DNA of 64,000 nucleotides from Eremophila alpestris peregrina (GCA_009792885.1 WMCF01000016.1:14280662-14344661), one strand, 5' to 3'; numbered from the stretch's first letter, positions 14,201 through 24,470 are shown. Notes: a model not told the origin generated them from the letters alone. Numbers and translations are program-made.

Positions 14201-14375
14201 ATTTCTTTCCTTCCTTCTCACCTGTATCCAGCCCAGTCCTTCAATATCTCTCATACCTAGCACAGCCAGTCTGGAGTGGTTGAGGGAATTTCTTGCTTCT
14301 GGATCACCAGTTAACAGTGAACAGAAGATGGTCTGGTTTGGGAGGAACAAGCCTAAAGCATTTTAGCTCAGATGA
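11281..14375. other. Unique non-coding sequence with one AT-rich patch
   Basis: No gene was found. The minus-strand 142-codon frame at 12482-12910 has no recognisable feature. From about 12232 to 12345 the DNA is almost pure A and T with imperfect AATATA/ATAAAT words and no clean period. A G7 run is near 13589. I see no CR1 or LTR material. Confidence 0.55.
12232..12345. repeat. AT-rich low-complexity patch
   Basis: The stretch is about 110 bp of nearly uninterrupted A/T with scattered ATAAAT and AATATTA words. It has no fixed repeat unit and looks like decayed simple sequence. Confidence 0.7.
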
Positions 14376-14379
14376 AAAA

Positions 14380-14740
14380 AGGGACTATTGTTTTAAGTTA
14401 GACTATTTGAAAGGGTTGAAACTACTCAAAATAATTTGCTTCTTTCAATAAGCAGCACTTTATAGTGGAAAGATCATAACTTATGTGTCTTATCTTTTTA
14501 TCACCAGTAGATTTTAATATATTACCGTTTATCTCTGGACTGGAAAAGTTAATTGCTATGCTTTTTCTCTCCAAATTAGCATAAATTAATTACTCTTCCC
14601 AGAAATGACTGTGGAGAGAATAAAAATGCCTTTCGGTAACTGGTCAGACTTGGACAAAAATCCAAAAGTGAGTGTAGCTTTAAACAGAGAGAGAAGAGAC
14701 AAAGCAGGACCCAGTATTAGATGCCAAACAATAAAGCCTT
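14380..14740. promoter_or_regulatory. Candidate conserved non-coding element
   Basis: This is AT-rich unique sequence with a TTAATATATTACCG segment, a palindromic TTAATTAA-like core near 14585 and the retained CpG in CTTTCGGTAAC near 14632. The texture matches developmental enhancers. A splice-bounded 65-bp segment within it is listed separately. Confidence 0.3.
14603..14667 (+). other. Weak candidate exon (65 bp)
   Basis: The sequence TTACTCTTCCCAG ends at 14602 and resembles a 3' splice site. CAAAA followed by GTGAGT at 14668 resembles a 5' splice site. The segment contains an ATG at 14605 and stays open in that frame through the donor. Length and sites are compatible with an internal or lncRNA exon. 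No neighbouring exon can be paired with it, and I recognise no protein family in the 21-residue reading. Chance pairing of AG and GTGAGT this close together is common. Confidence 0.15.
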
Positions 14741-15690
14741 TAACATATCTTTGGGATTTTGAGGGGACTGTACTGCTGACCTCTCATTCCTGCATATTTT
14801 CTGCTGGCAGCATGGCAGCTTTTTCCCTCTCTCTGCTCTTAGAAACCCAGCCCATGAAACAGCAACAGGAGGACCAAAGAAAAAGCACGCACTGAACTGA
14901 TGCTTCTGCATGGGAAGGTGGTTGAAACTCTAAGCTGGTGCTCCTGGGGGTGAAAATGGTCCAAGGCCCCTTAAGGCTCCTGATCTGGCTGGGCCAGCTG
15001 GAGACCCTGCTGCTGCTCACCAGGAGTAATGCCTGTAGCTCTCATGGAAGAGGGGTTGTCACAACCCTGACATGGCTGTTTCCTTCCCTGCATGGGCTGC
15101 TGGGGCAGCTCTGGCATGGCAATGGTACTAAACATGTAGGAAGTTAGGATGGCTTTGCTTGGCCAGGGTTTGTGAAAGAAACCCTGATGCACAGCCTAAA
15201 TCCAGCTGTAGGTCACCAGCTTGCTGCTGCATGGAGCTCCTGAAGGTGTTCAGGCTTCTGGAGAGGTTTTAGTGACATGTTTCCAATGGGACCTCATGAT
15301 GAGGATGGGTTTGCAGAGTTTTCTTTTCACTCCAACATGGACAGTGGTTGTCACACCCTCAGAGAGCTGCCACTGTGCTGTGTCTGTGTCACACTGTAGG
15401 CATCACCCATGGCATGAAGTGCTCAGGGCAGGCAGAGTGAATCCCTGGCAAATGTCCCTGCTCTGGAGCCAGAAGGGTTGGGCAGAGCCTCTGCCTCCTG
15501 ACAGTCACATTGGTTCTGTCTGAGCTTGACCATGACTTGGATACAGAAGCCTTGCCCCTGCAGGAGAAGGAGGAGATGTTCAGAGTTGATGACTGGGGGA
15601 TGAGCACCCTCCTTGCAGGGTGGTGTGAGTGCAGTGGCCCTGCTGCTGCAGGAATAATGGTGGCGTGGCTGACTTTGTGTATTAACAAAA
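14741..15690. other. Unique non-coding sequence, no gene seen
   Basis: Frames at 15221-15523 (plus) and 15389-15697 (minus) are about 100 codons each, overlap on opposite strands and have no recognisable content. No repeats were identified. Confidence 0.55.
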
Positions 15691-15694
15691 AGGA

Positions 15695-15930
15695 CACCTG
15701 ATTAGCAAAATGGTAATTACCTTTGGATCAAATAAGTGTAATTATTGAGTAATCCACTGGAGCATATAATGAGGTGGGAATATTTTTAGCTTGTGAGTGA
15801 GTTCTCTGCAGTCCCCAGTGCCATACTCCCTGTAAAGAGCACTTAGGCAGCACTGATGGCCTGTAGCTTTTAAGAAATTACTGTGATGCATCTTTAAAAC
15901 TGGCAGCTTTATTAAAAAGGGAGGTGGGGG
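15695..15930. promoter_or_regulatory. Candidate homeodomain-rich enhancer
   Basis: Two TAATTA cores (15714-15719 and 15739-15744), a TAATCC site (15750-15755) and a further TAAT-type word lie within 60 bp, followed by AATATTTTTAG near 15780, which resembles a MEF2 site. Clustered homeodomain words in unique DNA suggest an enhancer. Occupancy is not shown by sequence alone. Confidence 0.3.
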
Positions 15931-16495
15931 GGATGCTATTATCTTAATATAGCTGGGTTAGGAGAGAGTGTGCATTTCAGAAGGGCCCCAGTGTGCTGCA
16001 AGGCTTCTGGACTTGGGAGCTGGAGGTACAGCCAAATGCCAGAGATGCTCAGATTTGTCTGGGCCACTTTGAGCTGATGCTGGTGCTGCTGTCTCAGATC
16101 TGGGTGGTGGGGCTGGGCTCATGCAGTGCTAACATGGGCACTGCCTGGCCTTACTGTGTGTAGTGAGAGCAGGACAAGGAGCCTTTGTCCAAGTCCTGGA
16201 GGATGCTACAGCACAGAAGCCAGTTGAGCTGCACCAGTGCTTTAGCCTCACTTTTGCTGCTTGGCTGACCAGTGAAACAAGGGAGAGGAAACAGCAAATT
16301 TTTTGGTGGAATAGATTCTAAAAAGACAAACACAGAGGTCCAGCTCCCACTCACCTTTGCCACTTGGCCAGGGTGTGTTTTCATGTTCAAGCACAATTTC
16401 AGAGCCGTGCCCCTGCTCCTCCTGGTGCAGGATCCCAGAGCACACCAAGCCCGGGGAAAGCAGAGCCTTTGGGCCTGTGTCAGCACAAGCACCTC
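15931..16495. other. Unique non-coding sequence, no gene seen
   Basis: The minus-strand frame spanning 16151-16606 (151 codons) continues into the next block but has no domain and no supporting splice sites. A short G run is at 15924-15931. Confidence 0.5.
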
Positions 16496-16497
16496 CT

Positions 16498-16585
16498 CAT
16501 CGTCCTTTATTTTAATAGCTCTGCGTAATAAATACCAATTAATATTATTTATGAGGGCAAAAGAGAGATGACACTGGCACCCTGA
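16498..16585. promoter_or_regulatory. Short candidate conserved block
   Basis: The block holds CTGCGTAATAAATACC and ATTAATATTATTTATGAGG, a dense A/T-homeodomain texture with a retained CpG and no repeat. It is a plausible small regulatory element. Assignment rests on texture only. Confidence 0.22.
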
Positions 16586-16845
16586 ACAGTGCTTGGATGA
16601 TTTCAAGCTGCAGTTTGTGACTTACTGGACAAACTTTATCTTTTGCTCTTACTAAAAACTTCCTTTGCAAGGTTTCCCCCCTCCCCACCCCACCCAAAGT
16701 TTGCACTTTGAAGAATGCTTTTCTTCAAAGATGAGGGCTCTGCCAACCAAGCACTCCCAGTCCTTGTGCCTTTGTGACAGAGTGGGATGCTGATGGGATG
16801 GCTGTTGGGTGCTTGGATTGTCATTGCAGGGTGATTGTGGCTGTT
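16586..16845. other. Unique non-coding sequence before a CR1 tail
   Basis: Nothing gene-like was seen. A CCCCCCTCCCCACCCCACCC pyrimidine run is at about 16676-16695. Confidence 0.5.
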
Positions 16846-17066
16846 TCATAGAATCAGAATCACAGAATCAAGGAGGTTGGAAAAACCCTTTGAGATTCAT
16901 GGAGTCCAACCTTTGACCAAACACCTTTGTCAGCCAGAGCATGGCACTGAGTGCCACTTCGAACACCTCCAGGGATGGTGACTCCACCACCTCCTGGGCA
17001 GCTCATTCCAATGTTAACAACCCTTTCTGTGAAGAAATTCCTCCTGATATCCAAACTGTTTCCATT
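16846..17066 (-). mobile_element. CR1 LINE 3' end, 5'-truncated
   Basis: The plus strand opens with TCATAGAATCAGAATCACAG, the reverse complement of the CR1 tail octamers, followed by GGAGGTTGGAAAAACCC and a typical CR1 3'-UTR body that includes CCTCCAGGGATGGTGACTCC and AAGAAATTCCTCCTGATATCC. The element is therefore on the minus strand and keeps only about 220 bp of its 3' UTR, with no ORF2. CR1 elements have no poly(A) tail and are usually 5'-truncated in birds, which fits. The 5' limit (high-coordinate side) is approximate. Confidence 0.92.
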
Positions 17067-17209
17067 GCAAATGCCTGGTTATCAGCAAAGGAGGTATGCA
17101 GAAAATTGAAAAATGCTCACTCCCCAAGCACTTAAAAACATCATTAAAAAAAAAAAAAGTAAAAAAAAGTGTAAAAACCACTTAGCTGAATTCATTTCCA
17201 TATTTGCAA
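17067..17209. repeat. A-rich low-complexity patch
   Basis: Around 17147-17178 there are two A runs (about 13 and 8 bases) separated by GT. The patch lies at the upstream, 5'-truncated side of the CR1, so it is not a retroposon tail. Confidence 0.6.
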
Positions 17210-18180
17210 AAATTTCCGTGGGAATGCTTTTTGCAGCATTGGGCCAGCTCATGCTATGAATTAGCTGAGCCCTTCGCCTGCTCCCAGCCTGCAAAGTGAG
17301 GCCGTGCTGCCTCTTTCTTTCTTTTTGAGCGGACATTTCAAAAGGCGGTGTCTGATTCCAGGCTCTCCAAACTGGAGTGGGAATGCAGCCCTCGGAACAC
17401 CTGCTTCCCACACCGGCAGCACTGAATGGCTGAGGAGCACGCTGCTGCTGCGCCTTTGTTTTTGGGCTTTCTTTTAACTACAAGGAGTAAACGGAGTTGG
17501 CTGTTAAATAAATGAGTTTGGTTGGAAGATAAGCCCGGACACCTGAGGTCTCGCATTCCCGGCAGAGCTGGCGAGCTCCAAAGGGCTTTTTTCAACAGGC
17601 ATGGCTGGAAAGTTGCTATTATGTGTGAGCTTTACACTCAAACACCTTTGGACAATGAAGGCACCAGAGGACACTGCTGCTCCCGATTGTCAGCAGCAGA
17701 ATAAACCCCTGCTTCCTGCAGCGATTCCCTCCGCTGCCCGTGAGGCCAGCGCAGAGCTCAGAGCTTTGCAGAGGCACAAAAGGTCTCTCAATAGAGCAGG
17801 GGTCAAACTGCGGGTTCCTCCTTTCAAAACGGCCCCTGATCTCTGATGCAGAGCCCTGCAAGACCCCTTTCGGAAACGGAGAAAGGGCGACATTGTGTTG
17901 CTGAAGGGAAGGAGAGAGGGAGGAGGAGGGAATCCCAGCCCCGCTCCTGGAACGAACTTGGGCTGGTGTTTTCAGATCTCCCTACGGCAGAACTGTGGGT
18001 CCCCAGCTCCCAGCGGGACTAATGGGAGCTCTCACCCTAAATCTCTCTGCCGGTCCTGGCTGTGCAGCATCTCTCAGGGGGGAATCCAAATATCCACAGC
18101 TGACTGTGGGTCCTGCTGGCTGGGCACCCCGGTTGATGCCCTGTGTGTGTCAGGGGGGATTTACTGGCCCCGGGGCTGTT
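17210..18180. promoter_or_regulatory. CpG-enriched plateau, candidate regulatory region
   Basis: I count about 24 CpGs between 17210 and 17890, with more up to about 18175. The next 600 bp has almost none. GC content is moderate, so this does not look like a classical CpG island over its whole length. The sequence is unique, with a purine-rich stretch at about 17906-17934. It may be a hypomethylated enhancer or a weak promoter. No exon is evident: the plus-strand frame at 17895-18266 has no recognisable domain. Confidence 0.35.
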
Positions 18181-19785
18181 GGGAGGCAGTGAGATGGGCT
18201 CTGGTACTGAAGGACACCTGCAATTGCAGTAATTCAGATGGATTGAGCCAGTGTGTGTGCCCTTGAAACTTGAAATAGAGTGCTCTTAAAAACAGGCCCT
18301 GAGTGTCACAGCTGTCCTCACTCAGCAGCCTGTGCTGCAGCACTCACTGATGGCAGGTTGTTCTGTTGGCTCAGGTGGATGTGGCACTCCAGGATGGGGC
18401 ACAGGGTGCACTCAGCAGCCTCCTTGCAGCTTAGGTGGCACCTGCATGAAATAGATCTGGAGTATTTTTGCTAAGGACCTGATGTCCACACTGTTCATAT
18501 TTTGAGGTTTGCTTTGAGTATTTCTGGTCAGATGCTGAAACCCATTAGCTGATAGGACATACCTGTACCTGTAAGGAATCCTGTTCTCACAGCCAGAGCC
18601 CTCTGTGTGGTGGGAGGAAAAGTGCAGGAAGTGGAGAAGATCAGGATTTGTCCATCCAACCCACACTTCTGATCTGAATCATGTACTTCTGAGGACACTT
18701 CCCCAAAACTCTTCAGCAGCAGCAGGGACACTCTGAGGGTAGCAGGGACACTCTGACACCTTGTTCTCACCAGTGTGTGCTGGATGGCAGGTCCACAAGA
18801 GCTAATGGGTGTGCACACACCTCCTTCCTGTACAAAAGGACAGGCACTGGGCTGGATCTGCAGCATGCAGCCCTTACCAAATTTGAGTGTCCAGCAGGCA
18901 CTTTGTTCCTCTTCATGCTGTCCCCTAGCAAGAGCCTCTGCTGGCCGATGTGTAAATGGATACAGCATTTTCAGTCTCTTACTACCTTTTTTACAGTGAT
19001 TTTTTTCCCCCAGAGATTTATGAACTCTTTGAATAGTGTAGAAATATGGCCATGCACAAAGTGCCCTTCCTGTCCAAGCCCTGCAAAATGCCTGACTGTA
19101 TCCCCCTGGCACAGCTAGGCTCTTCAATGCCCTGGATCCCAGCTACCATCACTTCTCCATGTGGTTGAGGAGGCTTTCACACATCATCCCCCTCCTGTTT
19201 TTCCACCCGCAGAAAGGATGGGGCAGCCTGGTTCTGAGAAATGCACCCAGGGGAGCCTGGATCTGGCCACTGCATTCCCCATCTGCTAAGTACATCCACA
19301 CAATGATATTTCAGTACGTGTCCTAAAACAATGATTTCCTTCTCTCTTATTGTTTCAAGTCCTTTGAATTCCTTGTGCAGATTAAGGAGTGTCCCTGTAG
19401 AGCTGAAACACAGCGGCAGAGCTTCTGGGGTAAATCGGATCCCGTCTCCCCGCAGAGCACCAGCAATGGAAGAATAGCACTGTGCTGGCATTGCATGTTT
19501 GCTTTGCAGCCAGCAGCCTGGGGAAAGAAAGCATCCAGCTTGTCCATATTGCACAGGCACAGCCACAGCCACCACCTTTTAAAGGGGGAAAGGAGGGAAG
19601 ACCCACCAGAAGCTCACTGAAAACCGCCACCCATCTCCAGCTTTTCTTTCTGAGTGATAAACTCCTCTGATTTCTGCTGTGCAGGAAACAGCAAGTGGGG
19701 AATTCTGGTGCCAGCAGCACTTTTTGCTGGAAACCAGGATGTTTCTGAAATGAGGAAAGAAATGTTCTTGAGTATGAGATTATCA
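18181..19785. other. Unique non-coding sequence with a small tandem duplication
   Basis: The 199-codon minus-strand frame (18528-19127) includes the translated tandem duplication at 18721 and has opposite-strand rivals, which argues for chance. No repeat family was identified here. Confidence 0.5.
18721..18760. repeat. Tandem duplication, period 20 bp, two copies
   Basis: AGCAGGGACACTCTGA occurs at 18721-18736 and again at 18741-18756. The four bases between copies differ from those after the second. It is a small local slippage duplication. Confidence 0.85.
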
Positions 19786-19789
19786 AACA

Positions 19790-20045
19790 ACTTGACAAAT
19801 TCAGATGTGCGAAATCACCCAGCGTAAACATCTGTCTGGCCTGCTTTTGTGTGCCTGCAGCGAGGGCGGCTTATCTGCCTCTTGGTGAGATGCAATATCT
19901 GTCCTCTGCTGCTATTTTTAGCTTGTATTTATTTGGAGGAGACTGGTGCAATAATCTCATCAGGCCTGACTTACCTTTAATTCCCCCTAAGACTGTTTTG
20001 GGAAGATGGGCAGTTAAAACTCTGCTGTGGTTGAAGCCCTAATTC
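19790..20045. promoter_or_regulatory. Candidate enhancer with E-box, GATA and MEF2 words
   Basis: Within about 120 bp there are E-boxes CAGATG (19802-19807) and CATCTG (19829-19834, directly after GTAAA), a GATA site CTTATCT (19870-19876) and an exact MEF2 consensus CTATTTTTAG (19912-19921). CpGs are retained (TGCGAAATC, CAGCGTAAAC, GCGAGGGCGGC). The motif set is common in muscle and cardiac enhancers, but individual words occur by chance. Confidence 0.3.
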
Positions 20046-20671
20046 ATGCTGTGATGTGAAAGCCCCATGTGTGGTTCCCTGTGAACACTGGAGCTGTTGT
20101 TCCCTGGATCACTGGTACTTGGCTGTATTAGTGACTTGCTTTCTGATGTTGGGGCAAATGGCTTCACTTCTCCATTTCCTGTTTACTTGGTGGTTTTTTT
20201 TCCTCCTGGGCAAAGTTCCTGGCAAAATTGGCTGTTACTGAGTTTTCCTGGCCCTCATCTTGGGGTGTAGCAGGGAGATACATGGCTGGGGTCTGTTAGA
20301 AAGCAGCTACATTCAAGCATAATCCCACTGACCTCACCGAGACTGCACACATGTTTTAAATTAAGTGCATCCTTAAATATTTTCAGGAATTGGAGCTGGG
20401 TTAGTTTAGGCTTGAATACATGAAGAAATGCATATGCATTTGGGACCAGGAGGGAACCTGAATGTTTTAAACCCATTAAATGTAAAAGTAGAATATAGTG
20501 TGTTGGCTTAGGAGCAGGGAAACCAATTTTGAAGTCAGTATTCCCTGTTGCTGAGAGGAGTGGCTGCATAGTAGCAGGGAGGGGAGCAGAGCTCCCTGGA
20601 AAAAGGCAACCACTTCCCTTCATGCAAGCAATCCTGGGCACAAAGAAGGGCTTGGTGCAAACCCCCTGGTG
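20046..20671. other. Unique non-coding sequence containing a POU-type palindrome
   Basis: No gene was found. The minus-strand 171-codon frame (20255-20770) runs into the CR1 and has no domain. The palindrome at 20426 is listed separately. Confidence 0.5.
20426..20441. promoter_or_regulatory. Palindromic POU-dimer (MORE-type) motif
   Basis: AAATGCATATGCATTT is a perfect 16-bp palindrome. Its centre, ATGCATATGCAT, is identical to the MORE sequence bound by dimers of Oct-type POU proteins. The match is exact. In vivo use is inference. Confidence 0.5.
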
Positions 20672-20944
20672 ACCACTGATAGGACCTGAGGGAATGAGAG
20701 GAAGCTGGGTTAGGGGAGTTTTAGGTTGGATATCCGGAAAAGGTTCTTCCCTCAGAGGCTGGTTGGGCACTGGAACACACTCCCCAGGGGAGTGGTCACA
20801 GCACCAAGCCTCACTGAGTTCAAGGAATGTTTGGAGAATGCTCTCAGGGACATCCTGGGATTCTTGGCCTGTCCTGTGCTGGGCCAGGAGTTGGAATCAA
20901 GGATCCTTGTGGGTCCTTTCCAGCTCAGGGTATTCTATGATTTA
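20672..20944 (+). mobile_element. CR1 LINE 3' end, 5'-truncated
   Basis: The element reads 5' to 3' on the plus strand: ACTGATAGGACCTGAGGG, then TTTTAGGTTGGATATCCGG, TTCTTCCCTCAGAGGCTGG, and it ends GGTCCTTTCCAGCTCAGG, TATTCTATGATTT. These are CR1 3' coding-end and UTR blocks with the tail octamer. About 270 bp survive with no reverse transcriptase. The body differs in wording from the 16846 copy, so the two probably belong to different CR1 subfamilies. Its start is approximate. Confidence 0.92.
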
Positions 20945-23745
20945 AATGTGTTTCCTTTTCATTTCCCATCTCTGATGCACAAGTAAGGCAGGGAGTCCCA
21001 CCTGTGGGAGCTGCTCCTTTATGGTTTCTGTGCTCCCTCCATAAGACAGCATCATGGAGATAGAGTTGTAGTTTATGCTGAAGGAAAACCTAAAGACAGC
21101 TTTTCAGAAAGTTGCCCACACCAAGATTTTTACCTACATATTTTCCCATTGAGGACTCTGTTTCATGAAAAGATACTTTATTTGGGGGAAAACCTTTAGC
21201 TGTTTCTTTTGTTTGGCATCAAAGCCAACTTAGAGGAGACTTTTTTTCCTTTAATAGCAGCCAGCTGCATTAGCAGTCTTGAACCATGTTCTTCCTTCTG
21301 CTTTGAATATAAAGCCTATAGCAAGGGAACATTAGTTTTTCGTCTTGGCAATAAGCAGTGTCTTCAGCTGCCAGTAGTGGAACTTGCCCATTTACTTGAA
21401 GGAGAAAGTTAAAATAAGCACAAATGAAAAAGAAGAAAAGCAAATCCAGCATTTCAGGTCTGTGTTCCCTATTCCCTATGAATAGGCATATACTACTTGA
21501 GTAATTATGGTGATGGACTGGAAATCCACTGGGTGTTGCTTGTGCAGGTATAAATCCTGCTGGCTGTGAGCCACTTTTATCAGTTTATCTGCTGCAGTGA
21601 AATGGCTTAAAATTCACTTCTGGATCCTGAGGCAATACTTGTGTCCTTGCTTTGGTTTTTGCAAGTAACAGCAGAGCGTGCTTTGGCTTTTTTTCCTTTA
21701 AAGAAAAAAAGTGAAGAAAAGAAGAAGAGGAAGAGAAGAAAGTATTTCATTTGCTCCAGGAAGGCTCTCCTACAAACCTGAATGGAGTATAATAAATGCC
21801 ACTTGTGTCTCCAGCCATAAAAGAGAGCTTGTCCAGTTGATGGAGTGAATGCCCTGTTCAGGGGCTAACTCTGCACAAGCTCTCCAGTGCCCAGAGCAAA
21901 CAGCCCAGGGACCAGGCAGCCTCTCTCTGAGCCAGCCACCGCTGGGAAATGGGTGGCTCCCCTGGGATTTGTTCTCTTGCATGAGCTCTTCATGGCCTCC
22001 AGTCACACATCACAGCTTTGGGGTTTGGCTGGTTCTTAAAGGATGTCCCGGGCAGGCTGAGCAGACACAGAGTCTGTGGTTTCCTCTCTTCCTGAGTTCA
22101 AGTCCTGTAAAGTGCGAGTCCGGGAAAGGAATCAGCCTTTGTAAACTTTTAGTTCACAACCACTGCTGGATCTTGTATCTGTCTGCTCATCCCAGTGCCT
22201 GTCATCACACAGCTGCCACAACCCTGTATTTATCTTGTTCCTTTTATTCTTCCTCAGTCCATGGGCTTTCCTCCCACTCCACAGTCTGCCTTGCTGCTGA
22301 TTCCTGCTCCTTTTTCTTCTCTCCCCTTTGGTCTCTTCATTACTTTGTACTTCTTTTTCCTCGCCTGAACATTTGTTCACCACCTGTGTTCACCCAGGCT
22401 TGTGGCAAAAGTAGCCTTCCCTTGGAACCTCCCAGGGGCATTCCTGGTGCCTGCAGGAGGGAAGTGAGCCATGGGACAAAAACAAACTTCTGTGATTAGA
22501 GCACAGTGGAAAAACTCAAAGGCCTGTTCAGAAAACAAAATTCAAGCATCCCTGCCCATTTGGGGAGTGGGGATGGATGCTGGGCACAGTGACACCAGAG
22601 AGCAAAGCTGCTGAACCCAGGGGCTGCTGTGGCTTCAGGGGGAATTTCGGCATCCAGCCCTGCCTTTCTGGAGTGCATGGAGTTGGAGTTGATGATCTGC
22701 TGAGGTATCCTTTAATTCAGAGAGCTGCTCTGTTGGCCTGTGATCCACCTGCAAAGTGTCCTGCCCAGCAAACCCAGGTGGGATTGAGAGCATCCATTTC
22801 TGCCTGAGGTCTGTGTCTGCATGGGTAGGACTTGCTCAGAGGAATCCCATGTGTGTGCATGAAGAAATGAACATAAAACCATCTTCTCTGCCATTTTCCT
22901 GCATCCTCACCTCCCTGCTGTTTCCAAAGATATCTTTGCATCTGCTCATGGATGCACAGGAGTGATTTTTGGAGATGAACAGGCTTTGCTGCTTCTACAT
23001 CAGCTTAAGTTTTCCCTGTGGCATCCTGGATTTGTTTAAACCTGAAGTTCCAGAAGGGCAAAACTGGCAGAAGGCTGTTGAAACATGTACAAACTGGCAA
23101 GAAAAGCATACTCCATCTCACTGAGAAGATCAAAGGTTTCTTCTGTCTTAGAATTATCTCTCACTTTTTTAAGGGTTTGGGTGCAAACTCAGAACCCTAA
23201 CTTTACATTTTCATGTCTCTTAGTTATTTCATTTATAAAGAGCAGAAGCTCTTCTGTGTCCTGCTAAATAACTTTTGACATTGGAAAATTAGAAGTTGAG
23301 GTATGGCCCAGCTCTGTAGTTACAGTACTGAACTTGGGATTAAACTTGGATACTCAGGTATCAAAGCTTTTGTTCTGTGCATGTGGGGTTTGTAGGAAGA
23401 TTTGCAAGACAAGGCAATACACAATCTAATGGGGTATTTGGGCAGAAAACAATCCTGAAATCCTCCTTCAAGTATGGATGAGTCATGCCTTCTGTTAACT
23501 TATGGAAAATTAGTTCAGATTGTAAACAGAAAGATTTATCTAAGAAATGGGAATTTTTTTAGAATCTGGAACCTCGTGATTGACCACACTTGTCAAAAGG
23601 CAAATACTGCATGAGCAAACCATTCCTCTCACATCAGATTTGGCCAGTGGCTGCTCAAGGATGAGAAAACAGGGAGCAGAGCAGCATGTGAGCCTGCAGA
23701 GCTGCTACTGTCTCTGGCAGGCAACGAAGATTTCTCTTTCAGGAG
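20945..23745. other. Unique non-coding sequence with a purine tract
   Basis: The longest plus-strand frame of the region, 21849-22499 (216 codons), is serine-, cysteine- and proline-rich with no domain and has open frames opposite it. I treat it as chance. No CR1 or LTR was seen. The purine tract at 21687-21745 is listed separately. Confidence 0.5.
21687..21745. repeat. T/A palindrome running into a homopurine tract
   Basis: CTTTTTTTCCTTTAAAG followed by AAAAAAAG (21687-21711) is a near-perfect palindrome with one extra C. It continues into a GA-rich strand to about 21745 made almost entirely of A and G. Low-complexity DNA of this kind can adopt cruciform or triplex structures in vitro. Confidence 0.7.
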
Positions 23746-23749
23746 AAAA

Positions 23750-24160
23750 GTTTTGATAGCCAACAGCTTGTAAGGTTTTCATAGTACCCATGCCAAACCA
23801 TAATGCGTTGTTTTAATCAAATGCCTCTCGGTTTTTGGCTTTGTGAAGCTTCTTGTTAAATATAAGAATCTCCCGGTGATCTGACTTGATCTTTGGAGAT
23901 GAGAATATATATTTTTATGCATATATATATATATATATAAAAGCACTCGAATACATATGCTGCTTAATGTTGTCTTTTTCCATCTCAGAAGTCTTGCATG
24001 GAGATGTGTGGTGTACAGAGGCATTAAAAACACCCATAGACATCTCCTGTTGGTTTTGGAGGGTTTTTTTAGCAACATATCTAACTCACATTACATTGAG
24101 CCTCCTCCAAAAGGGCTAATGCAAAATGTCAGTGGAAGGAACCACTAATGCTCTTCAGCT
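23750..24160. promoter_or_regulatory. Candidate conserved block flanking an AT microsatellite
   Basis: This unique sequence has retained CpGs (ATAATGCGTTG near 23802, CCTCTCGG near 23824, TCTCCCGGTG near 23870, CACTCGAATAC near 23944) and a TTTAATCAAATG word. It has the look of a constrained element interrupted by an (AT)n run. No exon is evident. Confidence 0.28.
23921..23939. repeat. (AT)n microsatellite
   Basis: About nine and a half AT units, preceded by a shorter ATATATATTTTTATGC segment. It is likely polymorphic. Confidence 0.9.
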
Positions 24161-24337
24161 CTTACAGGGACTTGATGAGGTAAAGGACCTTCTTTTTCAC
24201 ATATCATTTTTGCTTTAGCTGTGTGTTTCCTGTTAAACATACGTGGTGTATTCCCAACATATGGATGTTAAAAACCAAGAAATTACCGCAAATGCTGCCC
24301 TATGAACATCATTATGACTTTTCACAAGGGCATGTAG

Positions 24338-24470
24338 TGACAGGACAAGGATGATGGCTTTCAGAAACCTGATCCAGTGGAAGGTTCCCTGCCCCTAACA
24401 GAAGTTGGAACAAGATGATCTTGAAGGTCCCTTCCAACTTAAACCATTCTGTGATTATGATTCTTGTGAT
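24338..24470 (+). mobile_element. CR1 LINE 3' end with internal deletion
   Basis: GACAGGACAAGGATGATGG (24341 on) matches an upstream CR1 block, and it passes directly to GAAACCTGATCCAGTGG and the 3' end AAGGTCCCTTCCAAC, ACCATTCTGTGATTATGATTC. The normal intervening CR1 3'-UTR segment is missing, so the copy carries an internal deletion. It has no coding sequence. The limits are good to about 10 bp. Confidence 0.9.

Noticed and set aside
17147..17178. A-rich patch as a retroposon poly(A) tail
   Set aside because: It lies on the 5'-truncated side of the CR1, and CR1 elements do not carry poly(A).
18528..19127. 199-codon minus-strand open frame
   Set aside because: It reads through a small tandem duplication and competes with plus-strand frames; no domain.
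22040..22110. GAGTTCAAGTCC as a tRNA T-arm
   Set aside because: No matching acceptor stem, anticodon arm or D-arm could be folded around it.
21849..22499. 216-codon plus-strand open frame
   Set aside because: Serine/cysteine/proline-rich low-information product with open frames on the opposite strand; no family recognised.
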